NCBI RefSeq assembly: GCF_000317635.1 | Contig: NC_019779.1 | Location: forward strand, 4,030,001 to 4,094,000 | From: Halothece sp. PCC 7418 | GTDB taxonomy: Bacteria > Cyanobacteriota > Cyanobacteriia > Cyanobacteriales > Rubidibacteraceae | Reading direction: 5' to 3' | Length of the DNA stretch: 64,000 nucleotides | Shown here: one piece after another, positions 53,975-62,958 of the stretch | Position numbering within the stretch: the first letter of the stretch is position 1 | How the letters are laid out: each line of letters opens with the position of its first letter | Notes under the pieces: generated by a model | Database searches by the model: none | What the model was told of the DNA's origin: nothing | Seen by the model: the letters and a program-made list of their open reading frames with translations, nothing else | Position numbers and translations under genes: made by a program

Positions 53975-56926
53975 TTAGGTCGCAAAATAATCAGTGACCG
54001 TTAAACTTTCTTCTGCTGGTAAACCACCAACAAATGTACCGAACTGCACTAACAAGTCATCCGTCTCACTGAAATCTGCTGTCCCATCGTTAACCGACAG
54101 GTAAATTCGGCTATCAAACTCGAAGAAGACCGCCTCATTTACTCCCACATTGTTATCGTTGTAAGCCGTCTGAACAGCTTTACTGAGGGAAGGAGCGGAA
54201 ATTACCCCAACACTAGAAAGAGCGTCAGGGTTAGAGGAAATATCCAATCGATCCGTTTCCTCCGTATTGAAATAACCAATATCATCCAAGCTCGATAAGG
54301 AAGAATCGGATAAATTTGGGAAGATAAAAGTATCTTGTCCGCCATAGCCAAGGAGATAATCACTTCCTGCATCTCCTTGGAAAGTGTTTGTACCTCCTAA
54401 TCCAATGAGTATGTCATCTCCCTCTTTTCCTTCTAAACTTTCGTCTCCATTACTACCAACAAGGTAGTCATCACTGCTTGTTCCAGAAATAGTAGGAAGG
54501 CTACTTCCAGTGTCATCACCCAGAATGGTTCCTGTGGCTTCAGCGTCAGAAAGGCTGACCTCTGAAGAAACATTACTGAGATTAAGCGTAAATTGTTCAT
54601 CCCCTTCGTTATCTTTATCTCCACTCACCGGTACAGAAATCGAAGTGGTGGTATTACCGGGGACAAAGCTAAAACTACCACTGGTTGCTGTATAGTCTTC
54701 TCCAGCAACAGCAGTATCATCAGCAGTGGTATAATCAAATGCGATTTCTTGACCGCTAGGGGCGGAAAGTTTGACAACAAAGTTGATGGAAGTGCTGCCA
54801 CTATCTCCTTCCACAACACTTGCATCATTTACACGAATGGTTGGTGCCGTATCATCGTCAGTAATGGTGGCGATGCCTTCAGTGTCAGCAATGGTCACTT
54901 GGGAGTTATTGGCATTACTCAGTTGTAAAGCAAATTCTTCCGTTGCTTCTGAGATATCATCACCCAAAACAGTCACATCAACTTCACTGCTGGTTTGGTT
55001 AGGGTCAAAAGAGAGAGAACCACTTGTGGCAACGTAGTCAAATCCATTATCGAAGGCGGTGCGGTCATCCGTTTGGTAATTGACGGTAAAGCCTTCTGAT
55101 AAGGGGTCATCAACGCTGAGGGTAAAGGTGATGGTTTGATCCGTATCGGTTTCGGTAACACTGGGGTTATCGATACTGACAATTCCTTGGTCATTCACAT
55201 CAATCGTGAAGGTTTCCGTGAAGGTTCCTCCGTTATCGTCATCAGTTTGAACACGGATACTGTAGCTGTCTTGGCTTTCAAAGTCGGGGGAAACATCCAG
55301 ACTTAACTCCTCCCCATTGATGGTAAAGAGGTTATTATCACTGTCTCCCACCCCAGAAACGAGGCTGTAGGTGAAGCTGTCTCCCGTGTCGGGGTCAGTG
55401 GTGCTAAATGTTCCCACAACGCTGTCAGTACTGTTTTCATCCACACTGGAATTACTCAAAGTAATATCTGTTGGGGCTTCGTTAACATCTTCTACCTCAA
55501 TGCTAAGGGTTCTGGTATCAGTGCCACTAGGACTTGTAGCAGTTACTCCTACCTCATAGGTATTTTTACTATCAAAGTCTTGAGGCGTTTCAAAATTAGG
55601 CGCAGAGATAAAGCTCAATACTCCATTAGAATTAATCGAGAAGAAAGAATCATCATCACCACTAATACCAAAACTCAAAGGATTACCATTGGCATCAGTA
55701 TCATCAAAGTCTAAAACTTGAGTGGTATTTTCGAGGATGCGGGCACTATTACTACTGACAGCAATGGAACCAATAATTGCATTTGTGCCAGAAGTAACAC
55801 CATTGTCTCCGACGAAAATGGAGTTTGGCAGGTTGTAAGGATTAATATCAACGCCATCAATGGCAGCACCAAGGTTAATGGGAGAATTGGTGTAGTCCTT
55901 TAAAGATCCTGTTAACTCTGGTGCTATTTGCCCCCCACCAAGATCTCTTGCGGTAAGCGTATAAGATCCACTGCTAACCTCTAACTCAAAGTTAATGGGA
56001 GCAGAGAAGTTAGCAGTAGAGAAGAGTACACTTTCACTTTCTGGCAGAAATTCTCCAAAACTTAAGTTGGTACTGGATGCAAATATTTCTCCAGGAGTAA
56101 TATTAATCTCAATGGATTCCTTTGGATCATCTCCAATTGCGACTAAGCTAAGTTCCCCACCATTTAGTTGTGCTGTAAACGAAATGGTGTAACCAGCATC
56201 GTCATCTAGCAATAAATTGAGGGATTGATCAAACACAAACGGTGAATCTGGAGAACTAGAAAGTGTCTGGTTAACCGTTTCAACATCCTCATTAAACCCA
56301 GCAGAAGCACGGTTTACAAAGCGTGTAAAGCCTGCGTAAGTATTAGGGGCAGAACTGTCTAGAAAAGTGCCAGCCCCATTGCTGTCATAACCTATCCCTG
56401 TCCTCTGCGGATCGGGAACTGGGGAAACAGTTTGATTCAAGATGTCTGCTTGAGTAAATGTCCAGTTTTCATCGACAGCATCATTGACAAGAGCGTCACT
56501 TCCTGGAAAATCAAGTACGTTATCAGGAGTAGTTCCATCGTAAAGGGTTGTTTGCAGTCTTGTTTGCGGTTGGGGACTAAAAACTGGAGGAACTAGTCCA
56601 ATGTGAATTTCGACAGTCGCTGTGTCTGTGAAACTCTGATTATCGGTAACTTCATACTCAAAATACCAGACATCTCCGTTACCAAAACGAACATACTCAA
56701 AAATGCCTTGATTCGGATCTACTAAGGTCAAATTCCCTCCTCCCGATGTTTGTATTGGTACACCTCCTTGTTGTTGAACAACATATTCTCTTCCATCAAA
56801 AGTAAAAGAAGAAATTGAGAGCGGCCCACCCTCTACATCAAAATCATTATCCAAAACGTTAAAGAGAAATGGACCTGGATCGAATTGACTAATACGATAG
56901 GAGTCAGGATTTGCAATTAGAGCCAT
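53975..56926 (-). CDS. Calx-beta/cadherin-like RTX protein
   Basis: This 983-residue protein lacks a signal peptide, so type I secretion is likely. The N-terminal half has a VCBS/cadherin-like segment (NDFDVEGGPLSISSF; VTDNQSFTDTATVEI). Two cadherin-type repeats follow (about 390-600, with VEDVNEAPTDITLSN). Two Calx-beta domains come next (about 605-830, NPSVTETDTDQTITFTLSV and DASVVEGDSGSTSINFVV). The C-terminus has RTX-like GDDILIGLGGTNTFQGDAGSDYLLGYGG and a tail typical of secreted calcium-binding proteins. It may be an adhesin. Confidence 0.85.
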   Translation of the reverse strand: MALIANPDSYRISQFDPGPFLFNVLDNDFDVEGGPLSISSFTFDGREYVVQQQGGVPIQTSGGGNLTLVDPNQGIFEYVRFGNGDVWYFEYEVTDNQSFTDTATVEIHIGLVPPVFSPQPQTRLQTTLYDGTTPDNVLDFPGSDALVNDAVDENWTFTQADILNQTVSPVPDPQRTGIGYDSNGAGTFLDSSAPNTYAGFTRFVNRASAGFNEDVETVNQTLSSSPDSPFVFDQSLNLLLDDDAGYTISFTAQLNGGELSLVAIGDDPKESIEINITPGEIFASSTNLSFGEFLPESESVLFSTANFSAPINFELEVSSGSYTLTARDLGGGQIAPELTGSLKDYTNSPINLGAAIDGVDINPYNLPNSIFVGDNGVTSGTNAIIGSIAVSSNSARILENTTQVLDFDDTDANGNPLSFGISGDDDSFFSINSNGVLSFISAPNFETPQDFDSKNTYEVGVTATSPSGTDTRTLSIEVEDVNEAPTDITLSNSSVDENSTDSVVGTFSTTDPDTGDSFTYSLVSGVGDSDNNLFTINGEELSLDVSPDFESQDSYSIRVQTDDDNGGTFTETFTIDVNDQGIVSIDNPSVTETDTDQTITFTLSVDDPLSEGFTVNYQTDDRTAFDNGFDYVATSGSLSFDPNQTSSEVDVTVLGDDISEATEEFALQLSNANNSQVTIADTEGIATITDDDTAPTIRVNDASVVEGDSGSTSINFVVKLSAPSGQEIAFDYTTADDTAVAGEDYTATSGSFSFVPGNTTTSISVPVSGDKDNEGDEQFTLNLSNVSSEVSLSDAEATGTILGDDTGSSLPTISGTSSDDYLVGSNGDESLEGKEGDDILIGLGGTNTFQGDAGSDYLLGYGGQDTFIFPNLSDSSLSSLDDIGYFNTEETDRLDISSNPDALSSVGVISAPSLSKAVQTAYNDNNVGVNEAVFFEFDSRIYLSVNDGTADFSETDDLLVQFGTFVGGLPAEESLTVTDYFAT

Positions 56927-57579
56927 GAGAGTTTATTTCCTGTATGAATGAATAATTTTTAATACGACTAAGAGATCGTCTAAAATGAATCTGTTTATCA
57001 GCGAGTTTTGTCAACTCAACATTGACAGGTTAAGGATTAGCTTGAGCTAGGAATGACCCCCGATCGCGCTTCATGAAACAGAGTTTTATATTAATCAGAA
57101 GAAGGCTCACTCTAGAACTCACATCCCCGCAAAACTTAGTAAGAGTCGACCTCAGTCCCACTCCCATCACCCTGTTAAACCCATCAAACGTCAGTTAAGC
57201 AGCCGTCCCTTAAGCACTGATAATTGTTGTTTGACATTAATTAACTAGTTAATTTTAATTAATTTATTAATAATTGTCAATTGAATTAGCAATCTTCAAC
57301 ACAAGTTCGTTTCGTTAAAAAAGGGTTATATTTTTGTAATTAAAGTCACTAATAAAAAAATACGAGATCTTAGTTAATGGCAAACTCACAATCTATTTTT
57401 GGTACAAGCGCGATTGACCTGAAGAGTCACTGCATCGAAGAGCGCGATCGCGCTGCACAAAGAATAATCCCCGCAATCTCCTGTTTAGAGCGTTTCTTAG
57501 TCTGTTGAGAAACTGAGTATTAGTCACCAGTCATTGGTTTACAAAGGACAAAGGACAAAAGACAAAACAAGAAGGACTT
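56927..57579. other. Intergenic region
   Basis: This 653-bp gap contains AT-rich DNA with TTAATTAACTAGTTAATT-like palindromes near 57235-57255 and a TTGACA box at 57231, the best promoter candidate for either side. HIP1 motifs occur near 57060 and 57440. No gene is seen. Confidence 0.4.
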
Positions 57580-58235
57580 TTACCGCCAGATTTTGGCAAG
57601 ATTTAAGTTAAATCCCTTCAAAACATCTTCCCCAGAAAGAAACTTGGGAGCTTCTAAAATTTCTACCGCTTGTTTGGCGCGGTAGATCGCAACACGCTTA
57701 TTTCGTGGCTCAATTAGCCAACCTAAGCAACAACCAGTTTCCATATATTCTTCCATTTTCTCAGTTCCTTGCTTCCAAGAATCTGAGGGAGATAGCAGTT
57801 CGATGATAAAATCAGGACATAATGGTAGAAAGCCCTTCTTTTCTTCTGTTGTTAGTGCGTTCCATTTTTCTAACGGAATCCAAGCTGCATCAGGCGATCG
57901 CTGTGCGCCATTGGGTAAAGCAAATCCCCCAGAAGAATCAAAGGTTTTTCCCAACCCCGTTTGGCGATTCCATACACCTAAATCAATAATGAGTTCAGCA
58001 TTCCAAGCGCTAGTTTCTCCTCCTGTGGGCGACATAACAATTAATTCTCCGTTAGCGTTGAGTTCTAGCTTGGTGTCGGGGTTGGTTGCACATAGGGTAT
58101 AAAATTGCTCTTTGCTTAATTGAATGACGGGATTGAGGTTGAGGGTGGTAGTCGTCATAAGGGTTAACTGCTGGAAGGGTCTCAAATTAATTTTACAAGG
58201 TTGGTTAGAGCGGTGTTGGGTGAGGGGCAAAACAT
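57520..58235. repeat. Tandem duplication unit A (contains Uma2 gene A)
   Basis: This unit is nearly identical to 58471-59193 (unit B) and carries a Uma2 gene. Unit B has one extra 7-bp AAAGGAC unit. One block (about 57970-58022) is clearly more divergent than the rest. Confidence 0.85.
57580..58158 (-). CDS. Uma2 family endonuclease (DUF820), copy A
   Basis: This protein of about 192 residues has the PD-(D/E)XK-type Uma2 fold, with SPTGGETSAWNAELIIDLG, RSPDAAWIPLEKW and PDFIIELLSPSDSW. The ATG at 58158 (MTTTTLNLNP) is preferred to the open frame up to 58248. Uma2 genes are abundant in cyanobacteria; their role is unknown and links with mobile DNA are suspected. It differs from copy B mainly in a short N-terminal block. 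Confidence 0.85.
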   Translation of the reverse strand: MTTTTLNLNPVIQLSKEQFYTLCATNPDTKLELNANGELIVMSPTGGETSAWNAELIIDLGVWNRQTGLGKTFDSSGGFALPNGAQRSPDAAWIPLEKWNALTTEEKKGFLPLCPDFIIELLSPSDSWKQGTEKMEEYMETGCCLGWLIEPRNKRVAIYRAKQAVEILEAPKFLSGEDVLKGFNLNLAKIWR

Positions 58236-58365
58236 TGGTAAAGTGCAAATACAGGCGATTGAAGAGTTACAGCAACTACCAGAAACCAACTGTTAACAAC
58301 CCCTTTCGGGATCGGATTCTAGAAATTGTGGCGAACATGGTTGCTATTGAGGTACAAATGAGTAT

Positions 58366-58466
58366 TATAGCAATCCCAAATGAATTGTAAATTAATCCCC
58401 CCTAGCCCCCCTTAGAAAGGGGGGAACGGTTAATCAACTTGTTACAAATGATTTAGGATCGCTATA
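58366..58466. mobile_element. MITE with 25-bp imperfect terminal repeats
   Basis: Terminal inverted repeats TATAGCAATCCCAAAT.. (58366-58390) and ..ATTTAGGATCGCTATA (58442-58466) match in about 20 of 25 bases. The core holds the common CCCCCCTAGCCCCCC/GGGGGG hairpin. A solo end-like TTTGGGATTGCTATA occurs at about 63283-63297. It sits directly between the two Uma2 units. The rest of the gap is the end of unit A and spacer. Confidence 0.75.
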
Positions 58467-58470
58467 GTCA

Positions 58471-59193
58471 TTAGTCACCAGTCATTGGTTTACAAAGGAC
58501 AAAGGACAAAGGACAAAAGACAAAACAAGAAGGACTTTTACCGCCAGATTTTGGCAAGATTTAAGTTAAATCCCTTCAAAACATCTTCCCCAGAAAGAAA
58601 CTTGGGAGCTTCTAAAATTTCTACCGCTTGTTTGGCGCGGTAGATCGCAACACGCTTATTTCGTGGCTCAATTAGCCAACCTAAGCGACAACCAGTTTCC
58701 ATATATTCTTCCATTTTCTCAGTTCCTTGCTTCCAAGAATCTGAGGGAGATAGCAGTTCGATGATAAAATCGGGACATAATGGTAGAAAGCCTCTTTTTT
58801 CTTCTGTTGTTAGTGCGTTCCATTTTTCTAACGGAATCCAAGCTGCATCAGGCGATCGCTGTGCGCCATTGGGTAAAGCAAATCCCCCAGAAGAATCAAA
58901 AGTTTTTCCCAACCCCGTTTGGCGATTCCAGATTACTAGGTCAGCATTAAGTTCAGAGTTCCAAACACTGGTTTCCCCACCTGTGGGCGACATAACAATT
59001 AATTCTCCGTTAGCGTTGAGTTCTAGCTTGGTGTCGGGGTTGGTTGCACATAGCGTATAAAATTGCTCTTTGCTTAATTGAATGACGGGATTGAGGTTGA
59101 GGGTGGTAGTCGTCATAAGGGTTAACTGCTGGAAGGGTCTCAAATTAATTTTACAAGGTTGGTTAGAGCGGTGTTGGGTGAGGGGCAAAACAT
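58471..59193. repeat. Tandem duplication unit B (contains Uma2 gene B)
   Basis: This is the second copy of the unit at 57520-58235, offset by about 951-958 bp and immediately following the MITE. Confidence 0.85.
58538..59116 (-). CDS. Uma2 family endonuclease (DUF820), copy B
   Basis: This protein of about 192 residues is almost identical to copy A, starting MTTTTLNLNP at 59116. The differing block reads SVWNSELNADLVIWNR where copy A has SAWNAELIIDLGVWNR; a few single changes occur elsewhere (for example C-C to C-R). Catalytic-type residues PDAAW and IELLSPSD are the same in both. Confidence 0.85.
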   Translation of the reverse strand: MTTTTLNLNPVIQLSKEQFYTLCATNPDTKLELNANGELIVMSPTGGETSVWNSELNADLVIWNRQTGLGKTFDSSGGFALPNGAQRSPDAAWIPLEKWNALTTEEKRGFLPLCPDFIIELLSPSDSWKQGTEKMEEYMETGCRLGWLIEPRNKRVAIYRAKQAVEILEAPKFLSGEDVLKGFNLNLAKIWR

Positions 59194-59211
59194 GGGTCAA
59201 GTAAAATAAAG

Positions 59212-59248
59212 AAGCGCGATCGGCAAATAGCGGAGCTAGATCGCGCTT
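59212..59248. repeat. Inverted repeat AAGCGCGATC/GATCGCGCTT
   Basis: Perfect 10-bp arms (59212-59221 and 59239-59248) overlap HIP1-like cores. It could be a terminator-like hairpin. The remaining 59200-59533 gap shows no further element beyond a possible promoter for the next gene. Confidence 0.45.
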
Positions 59249-59533
59249 TCACTTTTGCCAAAAATGGGGTCGGTTAACGAACTCATTATATTTGGCGTTC
59301 CTTATGATGAATTCTGTTGTGATTTTGTAAGAGTAGGCTCTATGACTTCTCCCCATACCACTGATTCCCATCCCCTGCGGAGTGTCCACACTAATACTTT
59401 CCGTTATTAGAGTTATCAGGTTATGCCTTCTACAGTTTACAAAAAGGGGAGGTAGTGAAATCGTTACAAGATCTTCTGAAAATATTGTTATATTGCTATG
59501 TGGCTATGTTTATTAAGAAGAGGAGTGAACTAG

Positions 59534-59998
59534 ATGATCTGGGAGAGCGCGATCGTTGCTTATATTCATTATCTGAGTTTTGGACTGGTTCTCGCGTCGT
59601 TGATTGTGGAACGACAAACCATGAAATCAGAACTCAGTATTCGAGAAGGCTGGGTGATTCTGATTGCAGATGGAATTTATGGCACTGCTGCGACGGCAAT
59701 CCTCGCCACTGGGGTGTTACGCTTACTTTATTTTGGCAAAGGAACCGAGTTTTATACCGAAAATCCCGTTTTCTGGGCAAAAGTGATCGTTTTCTTTGCG
59801 GTTGCTACCATTTCTCTGTATCCCACAATTTCTTATCTGCTGTGGATTGGGAAGTTACGGCAAAATATTGCGCCAAAACTAACTCCTTTCCGCACCACTC
59901 TCATTCATTGGATTATTAATATTGAATTGGTCGGATTTAGCTCGATTCCCCTGTTAGCTGCGATGATGGCTCGGGGAATCGGCTTAGAGTGGTTTTAA
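59534..59998 (+). CDS. DUF2214 family membrane protein
   Basis: This 154-residue protein has four transmembrane helices (AIVAYIHYLSFGLVLASLIV; a second helix near AATAILATGVLRLLYF; a third at WAKVIVFFAVATISLY; a fourth at IELVGFSSIPLLAAMMA). A conserved His in the first helix is typical of DUF2214. The function is unknown. GAGG lies about 9 nt before the ATG. It is convergent with the Gly-rich gene. Confidence 0.85.
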   Translation: MIWESAIVAYIHYLSFGLVLASLIVERQTMKSELSIREGWVILIADGIYGTAATAILATGVLRLLYFGKGTEFYTENPVFWAKVIVFFAVATISLYPTISYLLWIGKLRQNIAPKLTPFRTTLIHWIINIELVGFSSIPLLAAMMARGIGLEWF

Positions 59999-60002
59999 GA
60001 TA

Positions 60003-60377
60003 TTAATTGCAACCTCCGCTTGCCTCATATCCTGAGCCAATACCACCAGAGACACGATTTTCACAGGTCACGGTATTGCCGTTGGGTCCCGTAATTGCGC
60101 GATCGCGCACGCCTGTAAAATTACCATTGCCATCGGTTTCAAAGTTGCCATTGACTTCCGAAGTGCCACCATACGCCCCTTCTCGGATGCGGTTTCTCGT
60201 CCCACTGAAGCCACCATTTTCATGGCGAGATCTATCTGCTGTTCCTGTGACTGTTCCACCGCGTCTGTTCGTCCGTTCCCGTCGCAATTGGGCATTTGCG
60301 GGTAAAGTTGTCGCAAAAATGAGTAAACTGCTGAGGGCGAGAGTTGTTACTTGTTGAGGTTTCATAAGTTGTTTCAT
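60003..60377 (-). CDS. Small secreted Gly/Arg-rich protein
   Basis: This 124-residue protein has a signal peptide (LALSSLLIFATTLPANAQ, about 13-30) and a mature part rich in Gly, Asn, Arg and Thr (RRGGTVTGTADRSRHENGGF; NGNFTGVRDRAITGPNGNTVT) with two Cys (Cys106 and the near-terminal Cys123). I do not recognise a family. The composition resembles periplasmic or secreted small proteins. Convergent with DUF2214, only 4 bp apart. Confidence 0.6.
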   Translation of the reverse strand: MKQLMKPQQVTTLALSSLLIFATTLPANAQLRRERTNRRGGTVTGTADRSRHENGGFSGTRNRIREGAYGGTSEVNGNFETDGNGNFTGVRDRAITGPNGNTVTCENRVSGGIGSGYEASGGCN

Positions 60378-60500
60378 CCCATTGTGAGAGTCTCTTTTAA
60401 ACTACCCTTCATCAGTTGACCAGTCTGCAAACAAAAGTCACGTTGTTTTCTCGCAAAATATAGGAAAAAAGTCACCTGCTATATTTTGGAGACAAACCTG

Positions 60501-60545
60501 ATGAAAATCCAAGTTATCCGTGCGAATGGACGGTTGTGCCATTAA
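60501..60545 (+). CDS. Possible 14-residue leader peptide
   Basis: ATG at 60501 with GGAG about 9 nt upstream opens MKIQVIRANGRLCH, then TAA. It precedes the glycosyltransferase gene by 44 nt. It may be a leader or a chance ORF. Confidence 0.25.
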   Translation: MKIQVIRANGRLCH

Positions 60546-60589
60546 AATTAACTTGATTGCAAAAACGGAATTAATAATTAGCCCGAATT

Positions 60590-61552
60590 ATGCGTATTCT
60601 AACTCTTGTCCCTGGCGGAATTGGGGATCAAATCTTATTTTTCCCGACCCTCGCTGACTTAAAAAACGCCTATCCAGAGGCACAAATTGACGTTTTAGTC
60701 GAACCCCGTGCTAAATCAGCGTATCGGGTGTGTTCTTATGTTCATGACGTGCTGGTGTTTGATTATAAAAATCGCAATAGTTTAGCGGATTATTTGAATC
60801 TGTTGGGAGTAATACGCGATCGCGAGTATGAAGTTGCTCTCACTCTGGGTCGTCGCTGGACAGTGGGCTTTTTGCTGTGGTTAAATGGCATTCCCGTCCG
60901 TGTCGGCTATGAAAGTTCAGGATCTGCCTTTTTATCCAGTACCGTCCCTCTCAAAACCGAACAATATGCTGCTCAGATGTATCATGATTTGTTAAAGGGT
61001 TTAAATATCAACACCCCTTGTCCGCCCCTACAAGTGAATGTTCCTAAAAGCGATATCCAATGGGGAAAACAGGAACAAGAGCGTCTGGATATTAAAGATG
61101 GCAATTATATTGTGATTCATGGCGGTTCCAGTCAACTTGCCCAAGAAAAAGGCATTGATAAAATTTACCCTGTGACCAAGTGGAAAGATATTATTGCCGA
61201 TCTACAAGCGAAACAGCCTAACTTACCGATTGTGCTGGTGCAGGGGCCCGAAGATGAAATGTGGGTTGAGCAACTGTTACAAGTCAATCCCCACTTAAAA
61301 GTCACCAGTCCCCCTGATATTGGTAAACTTTCGGCGATGATTGCAGGAGGCAGTTTGATGTTATGCACGGATAGTGCGCCCATGCACTTAGCGGTTGCTG
61401 TGGGAACTTATACGATCGCGCTGTTTGGCCCCACTGAACCGAAAAAATTATTACCGCCCGACAATTCGTCCTATGTTGGGATAAAATCTCCTACAGGCGC
61501 GATCGCTGATATTGAAGTTAATTCTGTCCTTGAACAAATTTGGCGTGGCTAA
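60590..61552 (+). CDS. Glycosyltransferase family 9 (heptosyltransferase-like)
   Basis: This 320-residue GT-B enzyme starts MRILTLVPGGIGDQILFFPTL, typical of ADP-heptose LPS heptosyltransferases. The C-terminal domain contains IHGGSSQLAQEKGI and LCTDSAPMHLAVAVGTYTIALFGPTEPKK, the nucleotide-sugar site. It should add a sugar to LPS or another surface glycan. The downstream GmhB-like phosphatase gene overlaps it, supporting a heptose-related route. Confidence 0.88.
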   Translation: MRILTLVPGGIGDQILFFPTLADLKNAYPEAQIDVLVEPRAKSAYRVCSYVHDVLVFDYKNRNSLADYLNLLGVIRDREYEVALTLGRRWTVGFLLWLNGIPVRVGYESSGSAFLSSTVPLKTEQYAAQMYHDLLKGLNINTPCPPLQVNVPKSDIQWGKQEQERLDIKDGNYIVIHGGSSQLAQEKGIDKIYPVTKWKDIIADLQAKQPNLPIVLVQGPEDEMWVEQLLQVNPHLKVTSPPDIGKLSAMIAGGSLMLCTDSAPMHLAVAVGTYTIALFGPTEPKKLLPPDNSSYVGIKSPTGAIADIEVNSVLEQIWRG

Positions 61553-62132
61553 ACCAGCAATTTTTCTTGACCGTGATGGAGTTTTAAACCAAGAAGCGGG
61601 CTATCTCCATCAGGTCGGAGATTTACATCTGATCCCAGGCGCAGCAGAAGCGGTGCGGATTCTTAATGATCATCAACTCTTCTGTTGTCTCATTTCCAAT
61701 CAGTCTGGACCGGCTCGCGGTTACTATTCCTTAGACCATGTGGAAGCCTTACATGAACGCTTACAGCAGCTACTTGTAGCAGAAGCCCAAGCGCGGTTAG
61801 ATGCTCTTTATTATTGCCCCTATTTAAGCCCTTGTGCGGGGGGAATCAATCCCGACTTCACGGCTTGGAGTACATGGCGCAAACCGAATACAGGAATGCT
61901 GGTTGCTGCTGCCTGGGAACACGATTTAGATTTAAACGCCAGTGTTGTTGTCGGCGATAAAGCGACCGATATCGACTTAGCTTATAACGCTGGTGCAAAA
62001 GGAATTTTAGTGCAAACCGGGTATGGTCAAGCGGTCACTAAAGGACAGTATCAACATCAAACAGCCCCCCACTACATCGCAGAAAACCTTTTAGATGCGG
62101 TTCATTGGTTGCTCAACAGTAACCGTCCCTGA
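61545..62132 (+). CDS. gmhB: HAD phosphatase, GmhB-like (heptose-bisphosphate phosphatase)
   Basis: This protein of about 195 residues has HAD motifs IFLDRDGVLN (nucleophile DxD), CLISNQSG and VVGDKATDIDLAYNAGAKG. The usual zinc motif with CxH and CxC is altered (YYCPYLSPCAGG, then TWRKPNTGM). The start is unclear: GTG 61545 overlaps the glycosyltransferase stop by 8 bp, while the frame opens at TTG 61512. It probably acts in ADP-heptose precursor synthesis. Confidence 0.75.
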   Translation: MAKPAIFLDRDGVLNQEAGYLHQVGDLHLIPGAAEAVRILNDHQLFCCLISNQSGPARGYYSLDHVEALHERLQQLLVAEAQARLDALYYCPYLSPCAGGINPDFTAWSTWRKPNTGMLVAAAWEHDLDLNASVVVGDKATDIDLAYNAGAKGILVQTGYGQAVTKGQYQHQTAPHYIAENLLDAVHWLLNSNRP

Positions 62133-62154
62133 CCAGAGAACAAAGAACCAATAA

Positions 62155-62853
62155 CTACTCTGTTAAGCCATGTTGCAGGGCAAAACGGACTAATTCTGTT
62201 CGGCTGTTGGTTCCAGTTTTGCTAAACAAACGACTGACATATTTTTCAACGTTGCGGACGCTGGTTTCAAGACGACGGGCAATTTCTTTGTTCATTAACC
62301 CTTCTGCAACTAGATTAAGAATACTTTGTTCCCGAGGAGTCAGGTCAATTTTAATCGGACTTGGGGTGGTTTTGACATTGCCTTGTTGTCCGAGAAGACT
62401 TTTAATTTCCGCAATTTGTTGCGCGATCGCGCTTAAATCAGTAGTATTATCCCCACTGCTACCTATACTTTCTCGACGAGATAATAAATTCTTGACAATC
62501 GCCACCAACTCATCAGGATCAAACGGTTTCGCTAAATAAGCATCACAGCCAGCTTGATGCCCTTTAATGCGGTCCGCCGTCATGCCCTTTGCCGTTAAGA
62601 AAATCACTGGCAGTCCTTTATAGCGAGGATCGTCCCGTAATTTCTCTAAAAACTGATAGCCATCCACTTGGGGCATCATAATATCAGTAATGACTAAATC
62701 TGGGGCATCCTGTTCCAGTAATTGCCATCCTTCATTAGCATTACTTGCCACATTGACAATAAAGCCTTCATCCTCTAAATAGGCTTGCACTGCTTCTTGT
62801 AAGCTGGGTTCATCATCAACTAATAATAATTTAGTTCCTTCTGCGTCACTCAT
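62155..62853 (-). CDS. NarL-type response regulator, Rre1/Ycf29-like
   Basis: This 232-residue regulator has a receiver domain with Asp57 in LVITDIMMPQVDG and Lys in YLAKPFDPDEL. A linker with KSLLGQQG and a LuxR-type helix-turn-helix (LTPREQSILNLVAEGLMNKEIARRLETSVRNVEKYVSRLFSKTG, cited in parts) follow. The C-terminal form strongly resembles Rre1/Ycf29, a stress-response regulator in cyanobacteria and red-algal plastids. Confidence 0.8.
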   Translation of the reverse strand: MSDAEGTKLLLVDDEPSLQEAVQAYLEDEGFIVNVASNANEGWQLLEQDAPDLVITDIMMPQVDGYQFLEKLRDDPRYKGLPVIFLTAKGMTADRIKGHQAGCDAYLAKPFDPDELVAIVKNLLSRRESIGSSGDNTTDLSAIAQQIAEIKSLLGQQGNVKTTPSPIKIDLTPREQSILNLVAEGLMNKEIARRLETSVRNVEKYVSRLFSKTGTNSRTELVRFALQHGLTE

Positions 62854-62958
62854 GCTTCCCAGTTTCTTCCTTCATCGCTGATTCTCCTACAATTTTAAAA
62901 GCTTTTCATATTTTTTCCTTTTTTTCTTCATGCTAAAGTAAGAAATTGTTACCCTTTT

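Noticed and set aside
54433-56192. Many ORFs opposite the Calx-beta protein gene
   Set aside because: They are shadows caused by the codon bias of the long repetitive gene.
60007-60357. Plus-strand ORF opposite the Gly-rich secreted protein
   Set aside because: The minus-strand frame has a clear signal peptide; the plus-strand frame is Pro/Ser-rich shadow.
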